Below, in pieces: positions 44,863-53,554 of a DNA stretch of 64,000 nucleotides. Position 1 is the first letter of the stretch. Each line of letters starts with the position of its first letter. The notes under the pieces were generated by a model that worked only from the letters and a program-made list of their open reading frames with translations, did no database searches and was not told where the DNA came from. The DNA is from CBIHON01 sp966211965. Its GTDB lineage: Bacteria > Pseudomonadota > Gammaproteobacteria > Burkholderiales > Burkholderiaceae_D. Location of the stretch: NCBI GenBank assembly GCA_966211965.1, contig CBIHON010000001.1:124001-188000 (forward strand). The letters are read 5' to 3'. A program made the translations under genes and the position numbers.

Positions 44863-46728
44863 GAGGCCATTTCCCAATACCCGCATCCGCACATTCATGG
44901 GCGGCACCTCGTCGGGATCAATCAGCACATCGAGCAGCGTCGGGCCTTTGCGTGCGCACATGGCCGCAATATCCAGCGCGGCCAAGTCCTCCGGCGAACG
45001 GATGGTGTGACTTTCCGCGCCAAGCGCACGGGCGAGCATCGCGAAATCGGTAGGCGGCAGATCGCAACCTATCCGCTCCGCGCCGGCCAGCCGCTGCCCG
45101 TGCTTCACCATCCCCAGCGCCCGATCATTGAGAACCACGAAAATAATCGTCAAGCGCTCTGCGGCGGCAACGGAAATTTCCTGGCCGTTCATCAGCATGC
45201 TACCGTCGCCGGTGATGCAAACGACCGGCACGTTCATATTGCCGGCAGCGGTGCCGATCGCACCGCCGATCGCCCACCCCATGGGTGCAAAATTCATCGT
45301 CACCCGCAACCAGCCGCCTTCGGTCTTGCGCCGCCCCATGGATATCTTGCGCCCCCCGCCGCCCTGCCGTCTCTCCCCGCTGCGCCGATCCATACGGGGA
45401 TATAAATAGTGAACCGCCCAGGAAACACTATTGCCTGTATCAGCAAGAAAACGGACAGTAGGCGGAAACATTGCCCCCAACTCGTACATCAGTCGTTGCG
45501 GTTTGATGGGGGCGGCATCGCTTCGATATTTGTCGGGCGCCGCCATCATGTCGTTCGGATTCCACGTCAGGCCATGCGCCTCGCGCGAGACGCGGCGACG
45601 CTCGAACTCGAAATTCTCCTCGCGGCGCTTTTCATGGACGTGCTCCACCAGGCGGGCAAACACCGACAGGATGCGTCCGCGAACATGCAAACAAGCCATC
45701 GGCGTACGCGCCAAGTGGTCTTCTGACTCGTCGATATGCACCAACCGCTCATTGAGCAGACTGTCACTCCACCCCCCGCTATTCCACTCCCCCATGCTGG
45801 CGCCAACCGCCAGAATCAAATCAACCGATTCGTCGCGCAGCGCTGCTTCAGCAGAGTCATGCCCTCCAAACCCGAACACACCGCGAAACAGGGGATGATG
45901 CGAACTGACCAAGCCCTTGCCATCGGGTGTGGTGACGAAGCAGGCGCCCTTCATTGCGGCAAACTGCAAAATGGAGCCGATCGCTTCCCCGCACCATCCG
46001 CCAATCAGCAACACCACGTTTCTGGCTTCGGACAGCATCTGGCACAGGGTTTGAATCGCATCGTGATCTACCAGCGACGACGGCATCAGCAAAGTCCGCA
46101 AATCATAGGAAGGCGTCGAGCAAGGGCTTGGACTCCTGAAGACATCGACCGGAACGGTCAGATGAGCAGGGCCCCGCGGCGCACGGGTGGCGCGCTGCAA
46201 CGCGGCAATCAACTTCGATTCCAGTTGTTTCGGATGCGACACCAGGGAGTTATAGCGCGTGCAATGCCGGAACATGCCCAGCGTATTAATCCCGGTACAA
46301 GTGGACTCCTGCAAGGGGTGTTTGCCGAAGGCTGGCAGGGCCGGCTGGCCGGTAATCACCAGCATGGGAACATTGTTGTCATAGGCAGTGGCAACGCCCG
46401 TGATGAGATTGGTGGCGCCGGGACCGGAGGTGGAGCAGCATACGCCAATCCGGCCCGTTTCGCGGGCATAACCGTCAGCCATGAACGCAGCGCCCGCCTC
46501 ATGCCTGGCCAGAATATGCCGAATGCCGCCTCGGCGAGCACTCTTTGCAATTGCATTGTAGAGAGGTTCGATCGCTCCGCCAGGGACCCCGAACACATAT
46601 TCGATACCTATTTGCTCCAGGTAGGCGACCAGCAAGTCAGCAACCTCTACCGGCCGCTCTGGAATCAGCTTCAGCCTGCAGTCATCTTTTTCCAGATCCT
46701 CGTACACAAGCGAAATGTCGGCACTCAT
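44860..46728 (-). CDS. TPP-dependent enzyme, acetolactate synthase large-subunit-like
   Basis: The 622-residue protein (ATG 46728, GGAGGGA upstream) has the three-domain plan of acetohydroxyacid synthases. The N-terminal domain shows FGVPGGAIEPLY and the catalytic glutamate in ILARHEAGAAFMADGYARETG. The TPP/Mg motif is GDGSMLMNGQEISVAA near residue 510, ending NDRALGM. An Arg/Gly-rich insertion (about residues 440-475: RMDRRSGERRQGGGGRKISM and on) interrupts the C-terminal domain and is unusual. No regulatory small-subunit gene is adjacent, so it is probably not the biosynthetic ilv enzyme. It heads the operon that ends with the sulfotransferase. Confidence 0.85.
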   Translation of the reverse strand: MSADISLVYEDLEKDDCRLKLIPERPVEVADLLVAYLEQIGIEYVFGVPGGAIEPLYNAIAKSARRGGIRHILARHEAGAAFMADGYARETGRIGVCCSTSGPGATNLITGVATAYDNNVPMLVITGQPALPAFGKHPLQESTCTGINTLGMFRHCTRYNSLVSHPKQLESKLIAALQRATRAPRGPAHLTVPVDVFRSPSPCSTPSYDLRTLLMPSSLVDHDAIQTLCQMLSEARNVVLLIGGWCGEAIGSILQFAAMKGACFVTTPDGKGLVSSHHPLFRGVFGFGGHDSAEAALRDESVDLILAVGASMGEWNSGGWSDSLLNERLVHIDESEDHLARTPMACLHVRGRILSVFARLVEHVHEKRREENFEFERRRVSREAHGLTWNPNDMMAAPDKYRSDAAPIKPQRLMYELGAMFPPTVRFLADTGNSVSWAVHYLYPRMDRRSGERRQGGGGRKISMGRRKTEGGWLRVTMNFAPMGWAIGGAIGTAAGNMNVPVVCITGDGSMLMNGQEISVAAAERLTIIFVVLNDRALGMVKHGQRLAGAERIGCDLPPTDFAMLARALGAESHTIRSPEDLAALDIAAMCARKGPTLLDVLIDPDEVPPMNVRMRVLGNGL

Positions 46729-46773
46729 GCGGAGTCCCTCCTCGTGGTATTTAGCAGCATTATTTTGCGTTAT

Positions 46774-46794
46774 TTGCTGATAAAAAATCAGCAA
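46774..46794. promoter_or_regulatory. Inverted repeat upstream of the TPP-enzyme operon
   Basis: TTGCTGAT and ATCAGCAA are exact complements around AAAAA, 46 bases upstream of ATG 46728. The position suits an operator for the operon. No adjacent regulator gene is present. From 46795 to 47191 no convincing gene is seen; a second perfect palindrome, GTACACGTTGTGTAC, lies at 46972-46986. Confidence 0.45.
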
Positions 46795-47191
46795 CTCCGG
46801 TCTACACGCCGGCTATCCCCGAATGAAGATGCTACCGCAAATTTCCGGTAAGCATGACATTTTTTAAGGCTGTGCGGTTTATAAAATGTTGCTTTAATGC
46901 ACCTCAGCAAGAATTTTTACGCCTGTTCTTGCTTGCGATGCAAATTTTTCGCGTAACGGAGTGAGGAGTGAGTACACGTTGTGTACGAAGAAGACTTTGT
47001 TTCAAGCGCCACCCTGAAGCCTGTCGTGGCAGTCTCGTACGCTTCCAGTGGCTTGGAAGAGGAGTGTGGGGGAAAGCTGGCTGGCTCCGTACTCGGGTGC
47101 ACGCGATGTCATTTCAAACCGATGCACACCTTGTCCGGCAGTATTGCCTGGTTGCAGCGACCCCGTGCGAGACAGGGGCGCAAAACCCGTC

Positions 47192-47312
47192 TAGAGCATT
47201 TTTAGCCTGACCGTGCGGAGTCAAGGTCAGGCCGAGGAGCGGACGCGTACAGGCGTACGCCGAGCACCGGAGACCTGAGATTGGCCCGTACGGTCAGGCT
47301 AAAAATGCTCTA
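47192..47312. repeat. Palindromic element B (23-bp perfect ends)
   Basis: The 121-bp element has perfect inverted ends at 47192-47214 and 47290-47312, beginning TAGAGCATTTTTAGCC. Its apical hairpin is GCGTAC/GCGTAC-type (GCGTAC paired with GTACGC). Against element A the arms differ at positions that change in pairs, so the fold is kept. The right end supplies the TAG stop codon (47310-47312) of the binding-protein gene. Confidence 0.88.
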
Positions 47313-48134
47313 ATCCCTCCAGCCCAGATCTCGTTCTACTTGAAGTCGATAAGCCTCGATCAACCCTTCGGCTTTCATCTTCTTCAAGACAGCAGCCAAG
47401 CGTGGGGCCAATTCGGCATGCTTCCTGTGCAGGTAGGGATAGGTGGGCACGGATTTGCCGAGATCGAATACCTTGCGGACATTAGTCGCATTCTTGAATT
47501 CCGGCGAGTGCAGTAGCTGCAGGACAAAAACATCAATGTCGCAATAGAGATCGGTGCGCCCCGCCAATAGCTTCTTTACGCCCTGCTCCTCGGTTGTCAC
47601 GTCCGAAATCCTTTCGGGAGGCACCAAGGGTTTCAAGGTATTTTCACACATGAGAATTCCACGACGGTATTCCACCAACAGGTTAGCAGAAGACCGCAAG
47701 TCCTCAAGTTGCTGTACGCGAACGGCCGGATTTGCGGTAAATAGCGCAAAATTAAAATCCATCACGGATTCTTCCACGCGAATCAAATTCGGATGAGTCG
47801 CGCCGTAGCCATATACGCGGGACGCCTCACCGTCGACCGATCCATCATCTGCCTGCACGCTTCGACGCTTCAACGTATAGTGATCAAGCTGAAAGGGTAT
47901 TCCCAGACGTTTGAAAGCTTCTGTATAGATGAGCGAAGCCCACCTGCTTCCATATGTATTCGGATTTGCATCCGCCACGATGTAAAAAGGAGTAGGTTGG
48001 CTACGCGCAGGCTGTGAATGCGCCGGAAAAATTGAAAAGAGTATCCCAGCAACCAATCCCACTGACCAAATCCAGTATTGCAACTGCCGTTGCTGCGCAT
48101 CCCGAAACTGTTTAATGCTAAAAAGGATTTTCAC
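47310..48134 (-). CDS. Periplasmic solute-binding protein (family 3-like)
   Basis: The 274-residue product starts at GTG 48134 (GGAGGTG upstream) and has an N-terminal export helix (WIWSVGLVAGILFSIFPAHSQ). The body resembles type 3 extracellular solute-binding proteins: IVADANPNTYGSRWASLIYTEAFKRLGI, then DFNFALFTANPAVRVQQLEDLRSS and LLAGRTDLYCDIDVFVLQLL. Canonical ligand residues were not all identified, so it may belong to the uncharacterised polar-amino-acid-like group. No transporter genes adjoin. Its TAG stop is contributed by repeat element B. Confidence 0.7.
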   Translation of the reverse strand: MKILFSIKQFRDAQQRQLQYWIWSVGLVAGILFSIFPAHSQPARSQPTPFYIVADANPNTYGSRWASLIYTEAFKRLGIPFQLDHYTLKRRSVQADDGSVDGEASRVYGYGATHPNLIRVEESVMDFNFALFTANPAVRVQQLEDLRSSANLLVEYRRGILMCENTLKPLVPPERISDVTTEEQGVKKLLAGRTDLYCDIDVFVLQLLHSPEFKNATNVRKVFDLGKSVPTYPYLHRKHAELAPRLAAVLKKMKAEGLIEAYRLQVERDLGWRD

Positions 48135-48494
48135 AACACCTCCCCGGATTTTGAAAACAATGTTTATTTTTCGGATGGCGACTTAAATTCTGGCGAATTG
48201 TGACGAATTCAAAAAATGTAAAATTTCAGAAACAATTGCATGACACAAAAATATACACTGAAGGCAATATATTTAACAGACTCACAATGAGCATGCTTGC
48301 AATCTAACACCCGTTTCACCCTGTTTGCGTGACGAAATTCAAACGCTTAGCTTATTGAAAACTTAAAATAAGTCAGAGTAGTATGCCCGCCCCCGCCATT
48401 GCGCCGGCATCCCCTTTTGCCGTCATGGCAAACGGCATGGTTGACGGCGCATGAATGAGCCATGACACGATCTCACGCCAGCGCCACTATCCGA
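48135..48494. other. 360-base A/T-rich intergenic region
   Basis: This gap contains the promoter side of the binding-protein gene and the 3' side of cca. It is markedly A/T-richer than its surroundings (48150-48400) and has short repeated words (GCGAATT and GACGAATT near 48193-48206). No coding frame, terminator with a T-tract or known RNA was recognised. Confidence 0.5.
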
Positions 48495-49718
48495 TTACGG
48501 CACGACCGAACTATCGGCGCGCACCGCCTCCACCCGCGCCTGATGAATCGCGGCAGCAATCTTCTGCGGTTCGCCGGTATGATGCTGCGCAATTTCGCCT
48601 GCATTGACTGCTTGCGCCGCCTTCAGTGCAGCTTGCAAATGCGCCGTCTGCGGGAAAGGGATATCGGCAAAACCGGCGCGGCCGCGATGGTCGCATTCCG
48701 ACGCATGCAACATATCGACAAAGCGCTGCGGTTTACGGAAAGCGTCGCTGCGTTCAAGCAAGGTGACAATGGTATCGGCGCGCAATTCCAGCGCACGGCT
48801 GACGTTGCCGTGATCGCGCGCCACCATGACGGCCAGATCGCGGCAGTCGTTGGGGATTTTCAAGCGCCGGCAAACCTGCTCGACCAGTTCTACGCTGCGC
48901 GCCTCGTGGCCGTGGTGGTGCGACCACTCTGCAGGTGGAGTGCAGCCCTTGCCGAGATCGTGCATCAGCGCGGCGACGCGGATCGGCAAGCTGTAATTTT
49001 GCCGCGCAGCGTAATCGATGACCATCATCACATGCACACCGGCGTCGATTTCGGGATGAAGCTTTGCCGGCTGCGGCACGCCCCACAGGGCATCGAGTTC
49101 CGGCAGGATGCGGGCCAGCGCGCCGCATGCGCGCAACACCTCGAACATGCGCGAAGGCACACGCTCCATCAAGCCGCGCGCCAGCTCCTGCCAGACCCGT
49201 TCGGGCACCAGCGCATCGACTTCGCCTGCATCCACCATCTGCCGCATCAAGGCATTGGTTTCAGTTGCCACGGTAAATCCTTCGAAGCGCGCGGCAAAGC
49301 GCGCCACCCGCAGGATGCGCACCGGATCTTCGGCAAATGCGGCCGACACATGACGGAACACTTTTGCCCGCAAATCGCTTTGGCCGCCGAAGGGATCGAC
49401 GATGCTGCCGTCCTCAGCCTGGGCAATTGCATTGATTGTCAGATCGCGCCGCGCCAGATCGTCTTCCAGCGTGACATCGGCTTCGGTATGAAACACGAAG
49501 CCCTTGTAGCCGGGCGCGGTCTTGCGTTCGGTGCGGGCCAGCGCGTATTCGTCGTGCGTGACCGGATGCAAAAAGACCGGAAAATCTTTGCCGACCGGCG
49601 TGAAGCCGCGTGCGATCATCTCGTCCGGCGTGGCGCCGACGACCACGTAATCGCGGTCCTGCACCGGCAAGCCGAGCAAAGCATCACGGACCGCGCCGCC
49701 AACTGCATAGATCTTCAT
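48495..49718 (-). CDS. cca: Multifunctional CCA tRNA nucleotidyltransferase
   Basis: The enzyme adds or repairs the 3' CCA of tRNA. The nucleotidyltransferase signature VGGAVRDALLGLPVQDRDYVV opens the protein, RRDLTINAIA and DPVRILRVARFAARF follow, and an HD phosphohydrolase domain (ALMHDLGKG, HHHGHEARS) gives the 2',3'-cyclic phosphodiesterase/phosphatase activities of the long bacterial type. The length of 407 residues fits this class. It lies 23 bases after the GST gene and is on the same strand. Confidence 0.95.
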   Translation of the reverse strand: MKIYAVGGAVRDALLGLPVQDRDYVVVGATPDEMIARGFTPVGKDFPVFLHPVTHDEYALARTERKTAPGYKGFVFHTEADVTLEDDLARRDLTINAIAQAEDGSIVDPFGGQSDLRAKVFRHVSAAFAEDPVRILRVARFAARFEGFTVATETNALMRQMVDAGEVDALVPERVWQELARGLMERVPSRMFEVLRACGALARILPELDALWGVPQPAKLHPEIDAGVHVMMVIDYAARQNYSLPIRVAALMHDLGKGCTPPAEWSHHHGHEARSVELVEQVCRRLKIPNDCRDLAVMVARDHGNVSRALELRADTIVTLLERSDAFRKPQRFVDMLHASECDHRGRAGFADIPFPQTAHLQAALKAAQAVNAGEIAQHHTGEPQKIAAAIHQARVEAVRADSSVVP

Positions 49719-49740
49719 GAATCCAAACCTGTTCTAAATC

Positions 49741-50454
49741 TCAATCCGGATACACATCGTACTGCGGCAAGCAGGCTGTTTCCGCCAGCGCCCCGCGCAT
49801 CCACTCGGCCACCGCAGGATGCGCGGCGACCCGTTCAACATACGCCTGCAAGGCCGGCGCCAGCGACACGGTATAGGTACGAAAACGCATCACGACCGGC
49901 GCGAAGTAAGCGTCCGCTATCGAAAAATCACCGAACAGGAATTGCTGCGGCCCGGACCGCGCCAGGCAGGTTTCCCAAATCTCGCAGACGCGTCCAATGT
50001 CGGCCTGTGCTTCTGGAGTCCGGCCTTTGCCCGGAAAACTGGCGCGGATATTCATCCACATGGCCGAGCGCAGACCGGTAAATCCGGCATGCATTTCAGC
50101 GCAGATGGAACGCGCCATGGCCCGTGCCGACAGGTCTTGCGGCCACATGCATTTTTCGGGAAATTGCTCGGCCAGGTACTCGCAGATGGCCAGCGAATCC
50201 CATACCGTGGTTTCGCCGGCGATCAATACCGGCACTCGTCCCGCAGGCGAATATTGCGCGATCTGGCCGGCACTGTCGGCTTCGTGCAGCAGAACGAGCA
50301 CCTCCTCGAACGGGATATTGAAAGCCTTCATCGCCACCCATGGGCGCATCGACCAGGAGGAATAATTTTTATTGCCAATGACGAGTTTGAGACCGGCTTT
50401 TTCAGCCTTGCTCAAGGTTTGCGAAAGGGTCGGGTCGAGTTCTGTGTTTTGCAT
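49741..50454 (-). CDS. Glutathione S-transferase family protein
   Basis: The 237-residue protein has a thioredoxin-like N-terminal domain (LVIGNKNYSSWSMRPWVAMKA, then GRVPVLIAGETTVWDSLAICEYLAEQFP with the cis-proline and the ES/DS glutathione-binding turn) and an all-helical C-terminal domain (FGDFSIADAYFAPVVMRF). The SSWS stretch holds a serine where several bacterial classes place the catalytic residue. About 20 extra residues precede the fold. Substrate is unknown. It lies 27 bases from the NDUFA9-like gene on the same strand. Confidence 0.9.
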   Translation of the reverse strand: MQNTELDPTLSQTLSKAEKAGLKLVIGNKNYSSWSMRPWVAMKAFNIPFEEVLVLLHEADSAGQIAQYSPAGRVPVLIAGETTVWDSLAICEYLAEQFPEKCMWPQDLSARAMARSICAEMHAGFTGLRSAMWMNIRASFPGKGRTPEAQADIGRVCEIWETCLARSGPQQFLFGDFSIADAYFAPVVMRFRTYTVSLAPALQAYVERVAAHPAVAEWMRGALAETACLPQYDVYPD

Positions 50455-50480
50455 GTCGCGTCCAAAAAAGTAATCGTTTT

Positions 50481-51458
50481 TTATTCATTGCGCTTGGCAG
50501 TTGCGCGAAACAAATCATGCCGGTTGCGCACCAGCCGTCTGGCCAGGCGCTCCCCCATCACCGCTTCCAATGCGGCGGGCCGAATTCCAAGCTCGGGAGC
50601 AATAGTACCCGATGGCACATTATCTATCGTCATCGAATCCAGATTGTCGCGGCTCATCAACGGTACGCCGGGCAAGCGTTCCAGCAGCCAGGCCTGCCAG
50701 TGCGCCAGCGCAGGCGGCATCGCGAACACCGGACGTACATTCCCGGAAAATGCGCCAGCCAGCCTGACCAGTTCACGCAATGTATAGATCTGCGGTCCAG
50801 CCAACTCGTAAACATGGCCGATCGTGCGGTCATTGTCCAGTGCATTGACTAACGCTTGCGCCACGTCCTGCACATAGACCGGTTGAAATTTCGCATCCGC
50901 TGCCGGCAGCAAAATCAGCGGCAGGATTTTTTGCATTGCTGCAAACAGGTTGAGGAAGCGGTCTTCCTCACCGAACACGACCGAAGGACGAAAAACGGTC
51001 GTACCGACCGCCGAATGAGAAAAGGCCGCCGCCTCGCCCGCAGCCTTCGAGCGCAGATACATCGAAGGCGCCGTTGCGTCCGCCCCCAGCGCGCTCATAT
51101 GCAGGTAGCGCCGTACGCCGTTGACGGCGCAAGCGGAAACGATTCTACGAGGCAATTCAACATGCACCCTGGCGAAATCCGGGCCGTACGGCGCGCCGGG
51201 TACGGCCGGCTTCGAATGCAGAATACCGACCAGATTGATGACGGCATCCATGCCCAGCATCAGGCGGTCAAGCGTTGCGTCCTCATGGATGTCGGCCTCG
51301 ACCACAGCGTCGACGGCGGGCAGCACCTGCAGATGCTTGGCATGTTCGAAGCGGCGCGTCGCGACAATGACCCGCCGCCCGGTCTCGGCCAATTTAGCGA
51401 TCAAGTGCCTGCCGATGAAGCCGGAACCGCCGAGGACAAGAACAAAACGATATGCCAT
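50481..51458 (-). CDS. NDUFA9-like NAD(P)-binding protein (atypical SDR)
   Basis: The 325-residue protein begins MAYRFVLVLGGSGFIGRHLIAKLAETGRRVIVATRR, an extended-SDR Rossmann motif (GGSGFIG). Later landmarks are VNLVGILHSKP, HMSALGADATAPSMYLRSKAAGE and PVYVQDVAQALVNAL. This pattern matches the complex I accessory-subunit-like family found widely in betaproteobacteria; the tyrosine-lysine pair is degenerate. ATG 51458 is preceded by GGAGGACTACGG. Quinone- or nucleotide-sugar-related roles have been suggested for relatives; nothing here decides. Confidence 0.85.
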   Translation of the reverse strand: MAYRFVLVLGGSGFIGRHLIAKLAETGRRVIVATRRFEHAKHLQVLPAVDAVVEADIHEDATLDRLMLGMDAVINLVGILHSKPAVPGAPYGPDFARVHVELPRRIVSACAVNGVRRYLHMSALGADATAPSMYLRSKAAGEAAAFSHSAVGTTVFRPSVVFGEEDRFLNLFAAMQKILPLILLPAADAKFQPVYVQDVAQALVNALDNDRTIGHVYELAGPQIYTLRELVRLAGAFSGNVRPVFAMPPALAHWQAWLLERLPGVPLMSRDNLDSMTIDNVPSGTIAPELGIRPAALEAVMGERLARRLVRNRHDLFRATAKRNE

Positions 51459-51536
51459 GACCGTAGTCCTCCGATCGATCTCTATTCCATCAGAGAGCCG
51501 ACCCAAATCGCGGCTGACAGTTCAACACCGTGCCGT

Positions 51537-53489
51537 TCAGGGCAAGGCAGTCGGTACAAATCCTTTCGGCGTGACCGTGCCCAAGCGCGCCTTCAGCGAT
51601 TGTGGTTTGCCTTCGAACAAGGCGGCGTAGTAAGTGGCATTCGACAACACGTTCTTTACATAGCCGCGGGTTTCGGTGAAGGGTATGGTCTCGGCAAATA
51701 CCGCCCCTTCCACCGTGCGCGTCAGCGTCGCGCGCCAAGCCCGCGGACGGCCCGGGCCCGCGTTGTAGGCAGCGCTCGCCAATGCCTGAGAACCGTCCAG
51801 ATCCTTCAACACCATGTTCAGGTAATTCGTACCGAGCTGGATGTTGATGTTGATGTCGTTGACTTGACTTTGGCTGTAATTCTCCAGGCCGATCTTGCGT
51901 GCGACAAAATGCGCGGTGGCCGGCATCAATTGCATCAAACCGGAAGCGCCGACATGCGAGCGGGCATTCATGATGAAGCGGGATTCCTGCCGGATCAGTC
52001 CATAGACCCACGCCATGTCGAGGCCGAGTGCTTTGGTGGTGTTGTACATGAAATCGCGAAACGGCGTCGGGAAGCGCTGGTTGAAATCGAGTTCGGTCTT
52101 GGTACGGTCGGAGGTATTGACCATGCGGTCGAGCAGATTGTTTTGGCGCGCGAATTCTGCCGCAACCAAGTGCTCGCGTTCGTTCATTTTCCGCAATTCC
52201 CAGTTCCATTCGCGGATTCCTTCGAAGCGCAAATTCATTTCAAAGAATTTGATCGCGCGGCGAAAACCTTGATTGGCGGCAATCGGTTCAAGCTCGGCCG
52301 GCGTCACCGGTTGCGCGTTTTGGGACACGGTGATTTTCTGTCCCAATTCCTCCAGCGCGAGCTGGCCATAGAAATGGATCTGGTCAGCGATCGACAAGTA
52401 CAGTTTCAAGGCCTCTTCCGGCTTGCCCTCCGCTTGCAAAGCGCGGCCCAGCCAGTAGACCCAGGCCGGATTGGCGCGCAGGCCTGGCGGCATCGCTTCG
52501 ATGGCCGATTTGACCATTTTCCAGTCGCCGGCGCGCAATGCCATGCGTGCTTTCCACTGATGCCCTTCGCTCGACAGCGGTGCGCTGGCAGTCTTGCTCC
52601 AGTATTTGTTGGCGTCCGCCGAGAGTTTGAGCGATGCCTGCAGTGCGATTTGCGACCAGCCGAGCGCCTGCTCTTGCGGCGTCAGATTGTGCGCGGCTTC
52701 GGACAGCGACTGCGCCGCCTGATCGATGCTGGTCTTGGCGACCCGGCCGAGCGCGACGATATACAACCCATGCTCGATCCGTGTCTTGCCGGCCCCCTTG
52801 GCAATGGCATTGGCAGATCTTTCGAGCGCCTGCGTCATTTGCTTTTCCGGCACATCGAGCAACGCCCCCATACGCAACGCCGCGCCATTGGCGCCCGTCT
52901 CGGAAGCCAGCCGGACCTGCACCCACAAGTCTTCGGCATTGAATTGGCCGGCCTGCAACAAGGTCGAGATCAAAGTATGGCAAGCTTCACCGTAATCCTT
53001 GGGCGAAGCCAGCAAAGTGCGCGCATCTTCCGCCACATTCTGCCCCTTGAGCGCCTTCGATATCAGTGCATAGCATTTGAGCTGGACATCGTCTCCCACC
53101 ACGAACAACGGATACTGTTCGTCGAAGACGGCCCAGTTGCGTTTGTAGCCGAGGTCGAGCAGCCAGTCGTTGCGCAAGCGGTCGGCAATGGCTGTGCCCT
53201 CGTAGCGCGTCAGGAAATCCCGGATTTCTGTCGCCGAGGCACTCTTGATGCGCGGCTTGAGCCGATAATAATCAATATAGGAGGGAATGGCATAATTGCC
53301 GAGGCGCTTGGCGATTTCGGCCGCTTGCACGGCATCGTCGCGGCGTGCGGCATCGCGCAGGGCTTGGAATGCGTCGTCTGCGTTGACGAAGCTTAGCGCA
53401 GGTTTTTTTGCATGCGCCGCAGGCATCATGAGCATTGCCGCCACGGTCGCAAGTGTTAAACCGGCAATCCATTTTTTTGAAAATTTCAC
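51537..53489 (-). CDS. slt: Soluble lytic murein transglycosylase
   Basis: The 650-residue protein starts at GTG 53489 with a signal peptide (to about AAHAKK). A long superhelical region of helical repeats (about 35-480) is followed by a C-terminal lysozyme-like domain with the catalytic glutamate in VYGLIRQESRFIMNARSHVGASGLMQLMPATA and the AYNAGPGRPRAW motif. It cleaves peptidoglycan glycan strands to 1,6-anhydromuropeptides in the periplasm. The size fits Slt70-type enzymes. It is divergent from the cyclo-ligase gene with a 65-base gap. Confidence 0.93.
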   Translation of the reverse strand: MKFSKKWIAGLTLATVAAMLMMPAAHAKKPALSFVNADDAFQALRDAARRDDAVQAAEIAKRLGNYAIPSYIDYYRLKPRIKSASATEIRDFLTRYEGTAIADRLRNDWLLDLGYKRNWAVFDEQYPLFVVGDDVQLKCYALISKALKGQNVAEDARTLLASPKDYGEACHTLISTLLQAGQFNAEDLWVQVRLASETGANGAALRMGALLDVPEKQMTQALERSANAIAKGAGKTRIEHGLYIVALGRVAKTSIDQAAQSLSEAAHNLTPQEQALGWSQIALQASLKLSADANKYWSKTASAPLSSEGHQWKARMALRAGDWKMVKSAIEAMPPGLRANPAWVYWLGRALQAEGKPEEALKLYLSIADQIHFYGQLALEELGQKITVSQNAQPVTPAELEPIAANQGFRRAIKFFEMNLRFEGIREWNWELRKMNEREHLVAAEFARQNNLLDRMVNTSDRTKTELDFNQRFPTPFRDFMYNTTKALGLDMAWVYGLIRQESRFIMNARSHVGASGLMQLMPATAHFVARKIGLENYSQSQVNDININIQLGTNYLNMVLKDLDGSQALASAAYNAGPGRPRAWRATLTRTVEGAVFAETIPFTETRGYVKNVLSNATYYAALFEGKPQSLKARLGTVTPKGFVPTALP

Positions 53490-53554
53490 TTTACCGCCCT
53501 ATCAAACTGAGTTACTAGCATAGCATGTGGCGCGGCAATATTTGCGCCCTTATC

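Noticed and set aside
46968..47210. Two short overlapping plus-strand frames before repeat B
   Set aside because: No homology-like motifs or ribosome sites; they run into a repeat, so coding is unsupported.
50856..53396. An 846-codon plus-strand frame opposite the transglycosylase and NDUFA9-like genes
   Set aside because: It spans two unrelated minus-strand genes and their gap and has no recognisable domain.
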